Source of the DNA: Zygnema cylindricum
Lineage: Eukaryota; Streptophyta; Zygnematophyceae; Zygnematales; Zygnemataceae
DNA length: 64,000 bases
Assembly (NCBI GenBank): GCA_037447655.1
Contig: JBBHKE010001606.1
Coordinates: 68,830 to 132,829, forward strand
Direction of reading: 5' to 3'
In this document: positions 53,283 to 64,000 of the stretch, piece by piece
Layout: every line of letters starts with the position of its first letter
Position numbering within the stretch: the first letter of the stretch is position 1
Position numbers and translations under genes: made by a program
Notes under the pieces: generated by a model
What the model was told of the DNA's origin: nothing
The model's database searches: none
What the model saw: only the letters and a program-made list of their open reading frames with translations

Positions 53283-53912
53283 CTAGTAAATCTTTAATTT
53301 CAGACCGCACTTCTCCTTGCAGAAAACTAGCTTAGGGGAAGGCACAGGTTTGGTCATCATATCTGCTACCATCTCACTATCTGGTCTGTACTCTAAACTG
53401 ATTATTTTGTTTGCTACTTCCTCTCTTACAAAGCTGGGTCTGATGTCCATGTGTTTGGCTTTAAAATGATGTTTAGGATTGGCAGAAATAGCGATTGCTG
53501 CTTGATTATCACAAAAAAAATTCTGCACACCACTCTTAAGGTGACCAAGCTCACCAAGCAAAGACTTGACCCACATCAATTCTTTAACAGCAGAGCAAGA
53601 GGCCATATACTCAGCCTCCATGGTGGACTGAGCAATAACCTTTTGCTGTTTGCTACTCGAACAGCAAGCCCCATCACCCACATATAATACATATCCAGAA
53701 GTACATCTCCTCATCGGAGCATCACCATAACTGGCATCACTCCAAGTAGTGATGTCAGTATTCTCCCCACCCAAATACAACCATAGATCCCTAGTTCCTA
53801 TCAAATATCTAAGGACTCTCTTAGCTGCCTCCCAATCCTTCTTAGTGGGAGCATTTAGACTTCTACTCAGCACTCCTACAGCTGCAGCTAAATCCGGCCG
53901 GGTACAATTCAT
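53283..53912 (-). pseudogene. pol: A2 RT tail and RNase H
   Basis: 209 codons open: NCTRPDLAAAVGVLSRSL, VLRYLIGTRDL, TTWSDASYGDAPMRR, the RNase H block STMEAEYMA, FFCDNQAAIAI, HHFKAKHMDIR, MTKPVPSPK. Separated from the upstream frame by a small deletion near 53921 that removed the RQVVGS block. Confidence 0.88.
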
Positions 53913-53920
53913 AAAATAGA

Positions 53921-54781
53921 TTAGCTGTAAGGAATAGTCTGCATGAACTTCTGTTCTTCAGGAGATAATTCCTCGTCTAAGACTATGACTCCTTCTTCCT
54001 CACTCCCCTCACTTCCCTTTTTCAACTCCATTGGAGTTGTACAACTACTAGCTTTATCCATTTGAAATTTTCCAAGCATGTTCCCTATTGCTTCCTTTTG
54101 AGTCAGTCTTATAATTTTCCTTTTTCGGTCTCTCTCTACTTGAATTCCCAAAATATATCTTGCTTCTCCCATATCCTTCATTTCAAATCTCCCCTTAAGA
54201 TCGGTTTTCAGTTTGTTAATTTTTTCCATTAATTTACTTAAAACAAGCAAATCATCAACATAAATTGCAATAAATATAAAACCTTCCTCATCTTTGAAAA
54301 CATAGATTGAGTGATCTGAGCTGATCCGAATATATCCCAGACCGGTAAGAAACTCATCAAGCTTCTTATTTCATTGTCGAGGCGCCTGTTGCAAACCATA
54401 AAGAGATTTGATCAGTCGGCATACCTTACTCTCCTCTCCTTCCTCTACAAAACCTTCGGGTTGTTGCATGAAGATCTCCTCTTCCAATTCTCCATGCAAA
54501 AAGGTTGTCTTGATGTCCATCTGATGCACTTCCATGTCTTCCGCCGCTGCTAAACTGAGAAGTATGCGGACGGAGGGAAATCTGACCACCGGGGCAAAGG
54601 TTTCCTCGTAGTCAATTCCTTCCTTTTGTGTAAATCCCTTTGCCACTAATCTGGCCTTGTAGCGCTCGATTGTGTTATCTGGGTTCAGTTTTAATTTGAA
54701 AACCCACTTACAACCGATTGGTTTTCGGTTAGGTGGACAATCCACCAGCTCCCAAGTATCGGCTGCCATGATTGAAGCCAT
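53921..54781 (-). pseudogene. pol: A2 reverse transcriptase
   Basis: One frame with a single TGA at 54373-54371 in place of Trp (A1 has TGG). WELVDCPPNRKPIGCKWVFK, RYKARLVAKGF, MDIKTTFLHGE, LKSLYGL-type block, then the catalytic YVDD (about 54255-54266), GEARYILGIQVERD. Catalytic Asp residues are intact. Confidence 0.9.
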
Positions 54782-54802
54782 CTCCTCATTGATGGCTGTC
54801 TT

Positions 54803-56850
54803 TCACCGGTTTCTTTCTGGACAAGTCATCGCCTCTCCATAAGTTTGAGGTTCATCTTGATGAGATAGTTTAGTTACCTTGTTATTAACCTGTTTTTCTT
54901 GCAGTCTTTTGCTACTTCTCCTCCCCCCCTCAAAATCTGAGGCCGGAATAGATGGTTCTCGTGGATTCTTTCGAACAAACTCGGCTTCTCCCCTATCCCT
55001 TGATTCCGAATCAATTTCCACCACGTCTTCCGCTTCGAGTAGAGTTGTCACTGGAGTTTCCACAGCCGAGTCCTTTTCAATCTGATTTGTTCCTGCAAGA
55101 ATGTCATCTTCTCTAAAACCTGGATAGTTAGGAAGCTCAAAGTCATCGGAATTTTTTGACTCAAATCTGATTTTTACTGACTTCGTATATTTGAAGGGAT
55201 CCACAGACTTTCCTTCATCCATAACTACTAGATGCTTTACTAAGATTATATCTTCCCTTTTTAGATCATAAACTCTATATCCTTTAACATCCTCATCATA
55301 TCCTAATAAGTATCCCGGTTTTCCTTTAGGATCTAGCTTCCAATTGGACCGATCAGTATCTAGACTGAATACTTGACTGCCGAAAACCTTTAAGTGAGAT
55401 ATGTCTGGTTTCCGGCCTGTCCATCTCTCATAAGGTATTTGATCTTTTATAGCTGGAGTAAGAACTCTATTTTTGAGGTAATTAGCACAGTTCATTGCTT
55501 CTGCCCAAAACCTTTTTCCTATCTTTTTATCTGACAACATACTTCTAGCACTATCACTTAGTGTTCTATTTAATCTTTCAGCTACCCCATTCTGTTCCGG
55601 ATTTTTTGGAACTGTCTTTTGGTGTTGGACCCCATCTTCCCTCAGAAAATTCTCAAACTGGTTAGAAGTATACTCTCCACCATTGTCACTCCTTACTCTC
55701 TTGATTGGAGTTTCAAGGAGTTTTTCGTTCCACGCTTTATATTGTCTAAAACAATCTTGAGCTTCTGACTTGTTTTTCAAAAAATACACCTGGGAATACC
55801 GAGACCAATCATCAGTTATAGTCATCATAAATCTCTTCCCCCCCGGTGAGGGCACTTTAGCCGGTCCCCAAATATCTGTGTGTACTAGATCTAGATTTTT
55901 TTCTCCCTTATAGGTGGCTGATTTAGGAAAGGGTAATCTGTGTGTTTTACCTTGAGCACATCCACTACAATCACTTATATCATCACTCTCACTGAACTGA
56001 ATCCCTTCCACCACTCCCATCTTTTTCATCTCTTTTAATTTATCTAGATTCACATGCCCAAGCCTCTTATGCCACATCATAATATCATGAACACCAGCAT
56101 AATAAAGTTTCTTCGTTTCATTACTTAAAATCAGCCTAAACATCCCATGGCTACCTTTCTCAGCAATGAAATAGACATCCTCCTCAAAACTAGCAATAAA
56201 AACTCCTTCCCTAGTGCTAGTGAAAAAACCCTTATCATCTAATACTGATGTAGAGATAAGATTTTTGTTCAGCTCCGGAATAAACAATACATCGGAGAAT
56301 GTTAATATGGATGTCTTTCCTTCTACTAACACTTTCAGATCTACAGATCCTACAAGAGTAGTGGTGACTATCCTCCCATCCCCGTACTCTATCTCTACGG
56401 TGGGAATCTTTCTTATCTTAGTGAACAGGTGTCTATCCTTACACATGTGCATGGAGGCACCTGAATCTACAATCCAGCCTGCTTCACCTTTCAATCCACC
56501 GTAAGCACATTTCTGCCTCCGTGGAATTTCGACCTCTTTTTTCGCCTCCAACTCCTCATCCAAAAGGAGCTCATCGTCCTCGTCCTCGGATTCAGCCTCA
56601 AGTACCTGTGTGACAAGGGCCTTTTTCTTTCCTCTCGGGGTACCACCGGTCTGCCCCTCCTTTAGCCGAAGCTCGGTTAGCTTAGTGCACTCTGCCATAT
56701 AGTGCCGCGGTTTCTTACAAAAATGACATAAACCTTTGGGAGCCCTTGGTTCGAACTCGTCGGCCTGTTTTTTCTGCTCCCTACCCCCATAGTTTCCGAC
56801 CGGTTTTCGAGAATCCCTGTTCCTCCAATCAGTCGCTGTTGCCAAGGCTC
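54803..56850 (-). pseudogene. pol: A2 gag C-terminus, protease and integrase, long open frame
   Basis: About 680 codons without a stop. Zinc knuckle CHFCKKPRHYMAEC (Gly to Arg before the His), acidic stretch, protease WIVDSGASMHM, pre-integrase HKRLGHVNLDKLKEM and CSGCAQGKTHRLPF, integrase HTDIWGP, RSDNGGEY, NGVAERLNRT with the full DDE triad, then the linker ending SDFEGGRRSSKRL. It ends at TGA 54803-54805 where A1 keeps TGG, in frame with RT downstream. The best preserved copia polyprotein here. Confidence 0.9.
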
Positions 56851-56880
56851 GCCAAAGTTCAAACCTTGGTAGCATCTAGA

Positions 56881-57640
56881 TTAGTTCAAGAGAGTACCAG
56901 ACTCCACAGATTTGCTTCTCCGACAGTTCTTCCTCCTAAGATGGATTCGTCCAAAAAAATTGTAGATTTTCGGATATGCGGTGACTATCGAATGCTGAAC
57001 GTTGCAACTATTTCCGACCGGTATCCGATGCCAAATCCGGAAGAGTTTTTTGACTCTATTGCTGGGTCCACCATTTACTTCACCATGGACATGAAGAACG
57101 AGTTTCATCAAATTGCAATGGAACCGAAGTACCGGGAGAGGACTGCATTTTGGGTAGGTTCATGGCTGTATGAATCGATTTACATGCCTTCGGGCTAAAG
57201 AATGCACCGGCCAAATTCCAACAGGCAATGGACAAGGCGCTATACGGAATTAATTGTGCCCGGTGTTACATTGATGATGTTATCATCTTCTCCAAGACCT
57301 TTGAGGAACACCTTGAGTATGTCCAGATTGTCCTCCGGGCCCTCCAAGCATTGGGCTTGAAATGCCACCCGGGGAAAGGTATTCTTGGGGTGCATAAAAT
57401 TATTTACCTCATACATGAAGTGACACCTAGGACAGTGGGTCCCCATATGGTCAAGGTTAGAGCCCTTGACGCGCTTCCTCCACCAAAATACATTTCGGCC
57501 CTTCGAAAATTGCTTGGCCTCGCAAACTATTACCGGAGGTTCATCCCCGAGTTCAGCAGTCACGCCCAGCCTCTAAATCAGTTGCTGCGGAATGACCAAG
57601 AGTGGCAGTGGGCCGAAGAACAACACATTGCCTTCTAGTT
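56881..57640 (+). pseudogene. pol: Gypsy reverse transcriptase
   Basis: FRICGDYRMLN, the DMKNEFHQI block (usual D-x-x-SGYHQI) with the first catalytic Asp, MPSG then a one-base deletion near 57193 (expected PFGLKNAP), and from 57199 the second frame with AKFQQAMD, CYIDDVIIFSK (YIDD catalytic box at about 57267-57278), GLKCHPGKG, LLGLANYYRRFIPEFS. Thumb and connection are intact up to a stop at 57636. Confidence 0.87.
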
Positions 57641-58135
57641 TTTGAAAGATTCGCTAAAAAATCGCTCGTGCTCCGGATGCCTGATCACCAAAAACCTTTC
57701 CTCTTTCACATTGATTGGGGTGGGTTTGGATAGGGGGCAGTTTTAGCTCAAATTGATGAGGCCGAAGTTGAGTATGTGGTGGCTTACGCCAGTAGGAGTA
57801 ACAACAGGGCGGAGGGAAGCTACAACAGATATCACGGAAAGCTCCTTGCAGCTGTTTGGGCAATCCAGCATTTCCGGTCCTATTTATACAGGGTTCGGTT
57901 CTCACTTATTACGGACCATCAACCTCTCAAATGGATCATAGAAAACAGTAAGTTAATCGGCAAACTCGCCAGATGGGTTTTGATCTTGCAAGAATATGAT
58001 TTTAGTATTATTCACCGGGCAGGGGAAATCCATGGGAATGCCAACGGACTTAGCCGAAATCCCGATCCTTCCACGCTGGACTCTACCGGCGCTCACACGA
58101 TTAGGAACTGGGGAATAGTTTGGGGATTATTATAG
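57641..58135 (+). pseudogene. pol: Gypsy RNase H
   Basis: Blocks FHIDWGG, VAYASRSNNRAEGSYN, ELLAAVWAI-like KLLAAVWAIQHF, LITDHQPLKWI and HRAGEIHGNANGLSR. A frame break near 57735. Degrades the RNA strand of the hybrid. Confidence 0.82.
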
Positions 58136-58329
58136 CCTCCTCTGCCTTTATGTGGCTTCCTCGACTTGGGGGGGAATTGTCGACTTATGCGGCAGACGTG
58201 GAGGGGCAAGCGCTGATAGGAGCTGGAAGGAAGGACATTTGGAATGACCCTGATTCTCTCTAATCCATTCAGCAAGGATCCCCTCTTTCCCACCTTGTTG
58301 GGGTTCAATTGTACCGTGTCTAGACCCAG

Positions 58330-59050
58330 ATGGCGGAGTATAACTGGGACCGAGGCATTCTCTTCTGGAAATGGGCAGACAAAACGAGAAAAGTGCTTCC
58401 TCCCCCATCAGATCGAGAAAATCTGATCACTCGCCTTCATCAACAATGCGGACATTTCGGGCAGAAAAGAACCACTTCCCTGGTTGCTGGGTCTTATTGG
58501 AGGCACGAGTTTCAGACCTTGGTCAACCGAATTATACAGACATGCCCTTCCTATGACCGAGTCAAAGCACCTTTCGACAAAAAAGGCGGGACGGAGCTTC
58601 ATTCGCTCCCAATCCAGAGAATGTTTTATATATGGTCTCCATACCTTTTGGGACCTCTTCTAACCAGCAGACGGGGGAGCCGCTTCGTGTTGGTCATGAT
58701 CGAACATTTTTCCAAATAGATTGAGTTGGCGGTGTTTCCCCGGAAGGAGTCTAAGGTAATTGCAGACGCCTTTTTGCAGAGGGCGTTATCACAATTTGGG
58801 GCGCTAGCGGAAATTCTAACCGACCAGGGCTCGGAATTTGCTGGAGAATTTTCTAACCTCTTGAAAATGCCTGATCGACCATTAGTTGACCAATACAACC
58901 ACCCACAACGGCCTTGGTTAAATGTGCATAAAGCAGATGAAGTGGTCACTACATAAATATGTTGTTGATAAAGATTTGGTGGATTGGGACCGGAGGGTGC
59001 CTTGGGTTGCCATGTGTCATGCCGCATTCTGTCAAGACATGAATTTTGTT
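58330..59050 (+). pseudogene. pol: Gypsy integrase
   Basis: H2C2 domain LHQQCGHFGQKRT..LVAGSYW with the second Cys of the CxxC pair replaced (CPSYD). Then the DDE core: LVMIEHFSK, a TAG at 58720 (IEL context), FGALAEILTDQGSEFAGEF with the second Asp. Frame breaks follow; DKDLVDWDRRVPWVAM at 58970-59018 is the C-terminal part. Confidence 0.82.
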
Positions 59051-59237
59051 TATTAGTAAGATTATTACGGGCTGCGGCTACACTTATTCCGGTTTGTGTT
59101 AAAATCATGTTTGAACACAAGATTTATTGTGTACTTACTTCGAAGTGATGCTGAGAATTTTGCGGGTGACATGGAGATACATATCCGCGTGAGTGACGTC
59201 GTCCATACTTTTTTTTTGTCGCAGATTTTGGAGGGAC
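59051..59237. other. No feature recognised
   Basis: Short stretch between integrase and the 29-bp repeat. Confidence 0.4.
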
Positions 59238-59353
59238 GCGACGTACTATTTCAAGACATTAATTCCGCGACGTACGGTTTCAAAATATTAGTGACGCGAA
59301 GTAGGATTTTGAAACATTGGTGACGCGACGTGCGATTTCAAAATCTTGGCGAC
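59238..59353 (+). repeat. 29-bp tandem repeat, four copies
   Basis: Unit GCGACGTACGGTTTCAAAAT plus ATTAGTGAC, four contiguous copies of exactly 29 bp with point differences. Each copy starts GCGACGT or GCGAAGT. Confidence 0.9.
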
Positions 59354-59599
59354 GCACGCTGATTGGTTATATTTTATGTCGTGAACCCATGTTGGTAGAA
59401 AGGGTTTTAATCTGCGGATTGTGAAATTTGTAACGTAGGCATGTGGTTCTGGTCGCTTATTGACCAGGACCCAAACTAGTCGCAAATTGTACATTGAAAT
59501 ATTCTCACGTGATTGTTTAATTAGCAAATGTCACAAATTAGTACTTCGGCTATTTCGTTAGTACTTAGGCGATTGTGTTAGGTTTGTAATCTCATAATT

Positions 59600-60345
59600 T
59601 GAGAGTACAAGAATAGGTCGAAAAGGATTTAGATTTTTCTGGCTTTTTCCCTTGTCTTTTTCCTTAGTCAAATTGTCAATTTTTTCGTGCAAGGCTTTCT
59701 GCGCCTTAGTTTGTTTACCGCTTAGCTTTTCTCTTTCCTCATTATACTTTCATTGTAAGCCCTACAAGTTAATTCACTCGGTTTCGGCCGGAGTCCGCAC
59801 GGTTTCCCTTCAACAACCTCTTTTAGTGTGGATTCAACCTACTTTCTCAGGCTGTTTCTGAACCTTTGTGGATGCTTTTTGTGAATTAGTGTTTGACTTT
59901 TTCTTGTCTAATTTTCGTTGCCTATGTTGGAGTTTGCTTGTGGTTTGTTAGAATCCGGTTATCCCGGATTCTCTATAGCTTCCAATTGCTTGTTTTTCTG
60001 TTATCATTTTCTGCAATTTGTTATTAGTGTGTCAAAATCCAGTTTTCTCGAATTTGGTGCAGATTTTTAACGTTGTTTTCTTGTATTTTCTTGTTGCTGT
60101 TTTTACTTATTTGTTAGAATTCGGTTATTTCGGATTCTCTACATGTTTTCATTGCTTATTTTCTTGTTGTAATTTTCTGCAATCGACCTGCCAAGATTTG
60201 GTTATCTCGGATTCTCCACAGATTTTTATTGTTGTTTTCTTGCATTTTTATGGTTTTGTTTTCTTTATTCGAAATCATAGACCTAACTCCTGTAAGGAAT
60301 ACGCCCAGACCGTGGAGCCTAGTGGCTACCCATCGGCTTAGTATT
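59600..60345. repeat. Inverted-repeat-bounded segment with internal hairpin repeats
   Basis: TAATTTGAGAGTACAAGAATA at about 59598-59618 is inverted at about 60327-60350 with one or two differences. Between, 59945-60250 holds four loosely repeated blocks, each with a small palindrome such as AATCCGGTTATCCCGGATT followed by CT.CA.A.TTTT.ATTG. It could be a non-autonomous DNA element or an LTR portion. Confidence 0.55.
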
Positions 60346-60904
60346 CTTGTACTCTCAAATTAGCATTCTCCTCTCTCTCGTTGTGTGTTTAAAAAAAAAA
60401 AAAAAAATTGTTATATTTTTTTTTCAGTTTTTTGTTGAAAAAACATAATTAAAAATATTGTCTTACATTTTCAGTTTTGGTATTTAATTTTGTCTTTTCC
60501 ATTTTCAGTCCAATTTACATGTCATTTTCGGCTTTTCTTCTCAGTTTGGTGGGATAACAAAAAATTTAAGAAAAAACATATTAAACATTATTTATAATAT
60601 TAAATCCATCTATCCATTTTTAAATTTCTCTCAACTATTTTGGATTTAGTTTTTTCCTTTTGATCCGGGTTTTTTCTTTTTACAAGTTTTAATCCTATTT
60701 CTTTTCCACTTGTAATTTCTTTTTCAGTTTGCCTTTGAAGAAAAATTATAAAAATTGATATATTATCTAAAATTTATACATTTAAAATACTTTTACTTGT
60801 TTTTCCAATTTATTCTTTCGAGAGTTTCCCTCTTACCTTAGCCTATTCTATTTTTTTCTTGCAGATTTACATCTATAGTTTTTGAAAATTTAGTTTTTGT
60901 TGTC
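60346..60904. other. T-rich intergenic sequence with an A17 run
   Basis: A17 at 60391-60407. No gene. The run is not preceded by a recognisable LINE or SINE. Confidence 0.5.
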
Positions 60905-61031
60905 AAATTAGAGTTTTTATGTAGATTTTAGGGTTTTTCTGTCAAAATTAGGGCTTTTCTGCAGAAATTAGGGATTCCTGCAGAATTAGGGTTTTTCTGC
61001 CGAATTAGGGTTTCCTGCAGAATCACGGTTG
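60905..61031 (+). repeat. Short tandem repeat with TTAGGG
   Basis: Five to six units of 17-21 bp of the form TTTCTGCAGAAATTAGGG, with variants CTGCCGAATTAGGG and TGCAGAATTAGGG. Confidence 0.75.
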
Positions 61032-61969
61032 CTTCCCTAAGGTTGGCTGAAAACCTAGGGTTTGGACAGCTCATTTTCCTTAATCCTATCTCACTTCCAA
61101 GTTTATTTTCCTTTCGTTCCTTTGTTCCCGTATTTTTCTTTCCCTCTTCCTTAGGGTGTGGACATTCACTAGGTGGAGGCCCACACGGTCCTGAGGACAT
61201 TTGGAGGAAACTATGGGAGCGGATTGTGGAGCGGATTCACACTTTGGCGCTTTGAAAAGCCCCAGCTGCGACGGCCAGCTGCGGTTTACCTTTGATAATC
61301 ACCAAATTATTAAAGGCGTTTTGTAAGTATTACGATGCCCTGTGGGCGCAAGAGCGTGTAAATATAGGTGGTTGACCGTTTAGAGGATTCGTGCGTAGAT
61401 TGGGTCCCATTAAACCCAAATATATTGAGCATCTAGATTGTCCACGCTTTCTATGCTTGCCATCTGGTCGTGAGTGGCTTTGTGTTTTCTTGTTGTATGT
61501 TTGGCGTGGAATTTTCTGGTTAGATCTGGCCGTTGGTGGCCGTGGATAGAATTATTTTCTGCTTGTGGAGCTTTAGATCTGCACCTTCGGGTGCTTGTTT
61601 AGCAATTTTTTGCTTTTATAGATCTGGCCCTTTAGCCTTGCCCACTCGTTTGCAGGGTAGAGGTTTCGGTAAAAGCGACTTTTTGATTACATCTGGCAAT
61701 CGCGGCCTTGCTAGAGACTATTTGAGATTGTTGCCTACGTGTTTGGTGTGGTTCTCACTTGTTGCATTTTGGATAGATCGTGTTCATAACCCCGTCGTCG
61801 TGGTTCCCATTTTTCTTTTATGCCCACCGATTGGAACAATCTTAATTTTTGTCCCGAGTTAACTCGTAGTGGCGTTGTTTTCCGCCAATAACGTGTAGAC
61901 CAAACAGATCTAGTGAGTCTACCTCATTCTCCTATAGTTTCAATTCCGGTATCGAGAACACCGTCTGTC
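61032..61969. other. Probable leader or LTR of the downstream gypsy element
   Basis: No ORF of meaning; T- and G-rich, with promoter-like density unknown. LTR ends and PBS could not be identified by eye. Confidence 0.35.
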
Positions 61970-61971
61970 CA

Positions 61972-63444
61972 ATAAGGACTCACATCCGTCTCTTCTTCGT
62001 CATCTGTCTCCTCTACGTTATCAGTAGAGGAAACCGAAGACAAAAGTGTCGAGGAATCCACTTCTAGTTCCCTCTCTTTTTGGTCTTTTGCTAGTCTCAT
62101 TTTGGTCCCATCTTCGTGCACGCCAGTCGGTGACATGGCTTCCTCCTCAAAGAGCCCCATGAGCAAAATGCAATTTTACTTTTCCGAGATGAAGGATACA
62201 ATGTCGTTATCCCATTTCCGTAAGCTCTATGATACCGAAATGCGTGATTTAGCATTTCGCTATCAAGATCGATTTGATCTTCGTGTAGTATTCTCTCTCC
62301 TTGGTCGGTACCTCAGAGGGTCGGCTCTTACACTATATTCTCAGTATGACACGATACTCGCAATGACAGAATATTCCCCTGCTTTTGCTGGTACACTTGA
62401 GGTTATATGACAGCTAGAGATCCCATATCAGGGTGCTGTTCCCGTGGTCCTAGATGCCCAGGGTAATGTTCTTCTTCCCGATGTCCCAGAAATTCCTCGG
62501 CAATATGCCGTAGCCGCACGTGCTTTCGTCCCAGCACGACCAGGGATGACAATTCCGCTGCAAGATCCACTTTCTATCATGTTCGATTTCTTAGAAGCAA
62601 AATATCGCATGCAAATTCCAAATACGTCAAAGAATAGATCAACTTCGAACGTAAACCGGGTGAAATCGCTCCCATTTTACGTGCTCGCATGGAGACTCTA
62701 CGCGAAGCTTTAACTGACCTAATGTCCAATGCTGAAGCTGTCTAAAAATTTGTTGGACTGTTTCCCGCTCACTCGAAAAGATTTATCCAAAGTCATCTCA
62801 CTTAGACATACGGCTTGAAATTCACCTTTGACCTAGCCGCTCAATATGCAGTTGAATATGAGATGCAGTCGTGTTGGTGGGAAGCTTATGATCGTTCGAA
62901 AGTCGTTTCCCCACTTTCCTTACCAAGCAACCCATGGCCTAATAACAGGCCTTCGAATGTGCCGGCCATGGGTGCCTCACCATATAACCCCGGAAACAGA
63001 TTGTGTTTTCGTTGCGGAGAAACAGCGCATGAAGCCTGCATGTGTCCCGATAAGACGGCTACATGCACTCACTGTCAGCATAAGGGACATTATGCCCATC
63101 GATGCCATATTAAAAACCCAAAGTTCTCGTATCAAAATCAGATCATGAATGGGGGTATTTTAGCCTGTTCCGCCAAGCTGGTCAACCCACCTAAGGAGAC
63201 CGAGAAGGAATGTACTCCTCCTAAAATTTCTCGTAGAGAGAGAGAAAAAATAGAGCTTCAAGCTACTATAGCAGCTATGATGAAAGAACAATTCGCAACC
63301 TTCATGGCGAAAATGAAGTCGCAGTTTACTGGGATGGCCCGGACGTGCGTTCATATGCCAACGTTGGCCGGTCTAACCCTTCGGGATTCTACCGTCCAAC
63401 AAGGAGCAGCTACGTTTGACAAAGGCTCGAAAGATCATAATTGA
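61972..63444 (+). pseudogene. gag: Ty3/gypsy gag, frameshifted
   Basis: Open from after a TAA at about 61969: a Ser/Glu-rich N-terminus, Met at 62136 (MASSSKSPMSKMQFYFSEMK), a capsid-like helical region to a TGA at 62408, a second open part 62444-62713, and a third from 62815 containing two zinc knuckles, CFRCGETAHEACMC and CTHCQHKGHYAHRC (63003-63105), then a Lys/Glu-rich coil and stop at 63442. Two knuckles are typical of nucleocapsid. Confidence 0.8.
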
Positions 63445-63559
63445 GTTGGTAAGTTAACAAATTCTCAAATCCCACTATCTTTTGAAAAGAAACTCTCTCC
63501 CCTTTTCCGGAAACGACTTCGGCTATCGTAGCTGAAGCACTTACAATCTTTTATAGTAC

Positions 63560-64000
63560 AATCCAAGATGCTCATCGAGTCAACGAACGGTTGAGCATCC
63601 TATCTTTAATGATCGAGGAAGTGCCCAAGGTCTCTCCAATTTTGGGTGAGGTCGTTGCAACCGCTGCTTTACCCGCGTTGCAGCTGAATCATAAACAGTC
63701 AGCAATGCATCCAATTTCGGCGGACGAACGTAGTATATTGCATCCCCACATCAGCTTTTTTCATAACAGCCGACCCTCATTCACAATCAATGGTGTCGCA
63801 CCTTCCCTCCCTCTCATGGATACCGGAGCCAAACCCGTGAACCTTGGATTCGGATTTGCATTGAAGCTTGGCCTCACAGTAGACAAGCTACACCCCACAA
63901 CCACAGGGTTACTAACTTCAGCTGGTACCACGGAGTCTGTCCTTAGAACCACCAAGGACCCCCCCGTGTTTCGGTTTCAAACAGAAACCGAAACTGAACT
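63560..64000 (+). pseudogene. pol: Ty3/gypsy protease, start, cut by window edge
   Basis: LPLMDTGAKPVNLGFGFALKLG at about 63800-63865 is a retropepsin active site with DTGA and the following hydrophobic block. The frame upstream (FTINGVAP) is consistent. It runs off the right edge, so the rest of pol is presumably beyond. Confidence 0.8.

Larger units (their letters stand above)
52210..56850 (-). mobile_element. Ty1/copia element A2, 5'-truncated
   Basis: Minus strand: 3' LTR 52210-53269, PPT, RNase H, RT, IN, PR and part of gag. The gag is cut at about 56850, where Ty3/gypsy sequence in the opposite orientation begins, so the 5' LTR is missing. Inserted in the B2 3' LTR at CCTTG. Confidence 0.9.
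56851..59050 (+). mobile_element. Ty3/gypsy pol remnant
   Basis: Plus-strand RT, RNase H and integrase in that order, diagnostic of Ty3/gypsy. Several frameshifts. It starts abruptly at the junction with A2 gag and ends in the integrase region. No LTR could be assigned. Confidence 0.88.

Noticed and set aside
60391-60407. A17 as a retrotransposed poly-A tail
   Set aside because: No LINE or SINE body before it and no target duplication seen.

Overview
The window looks like transposon-rich nuclear DNA from a streptophyte (charophyte alga or land plant). Three things point there. Exon 1 of a plant-type complex I NDUFB4/B15-like gene lies at 16014. Five element copies carry a primer-binding site matching the anticodon arm of plant-type initiator tRNA-Met. 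Copia elements dominate, with an LTR element that carries a cytosine methyltransferase, an association reported in charophytes. I cannot name the species. Almost no host coding sequence is visible; most of the 64 kb is nested LTR retrotransposon.

Layout, left to right. 1-4420: copia A1 (minus, cut by the window edge), inserted in the 5' LTR of element D. 4421-8447: D (plus), a non-autonomous gag element with charged filler in place of pol. 8448-9920: LTR/leader of the methyltransferase-type element. 9955-13390: fragments, tRNA-derived SINE-like copies and short repeats. 13390-15059: 3' end and LTR of a B-family element (B0). 15060-16246: host DNA with the NDUFB4-like promoter, exon 1 and start of intron 1. 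16247-23248: copia E (minus) inside that intron; its two LTR copies share 896 bp with only two differences seen. 23249-30780: AT-rich host or intron-like DNA with a GTAC-dense tract, a large inverted repeat (25050-27225), a TA-flanked MITE family and one unrecognised exon-like ORF. 30780-38050 (minus): a retroelement reading gag, UAG, protease, UAG, C5-DNA methyltransferase in one frame. 38090-38655: a second, inverted leader fragment of the same family. 38651-52209: a tandem array LTR-internal-LTR-internal-LTR of non-autonomous family B, with copia C (40214-46248) and a solo LTR with a 5-bp target duplication (47104-48143) inside it. 52210-56850: copia A2 (minus). 56850-59050: Ty3/gypsy pol remnant. 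61970-64000: gag and protease start of another Ty3/gypsy copy.

The copia families A-E share an unusual architecture. The gag start codon lies inside the 5' LTR, the LTR ends in CA within the gag N-terminus, and the next 15 nt match the anticodon arm of tRNA-iMet rather than its 3' end. Upstream of the TATA box the LTRs of A, B and E carry a dense cluster of GTAC tetramers next to a CCAAT box. On the opposite strand they carry a tRNA-like A-box/B-box module.

Many disabling stops in the copia copies are TGG to TGA/TAG or CAG to TAG, as expected from deamination of methylated cytosine. The gene of most general interest is the retroelement-borne methyltransferase at 30805-31770.
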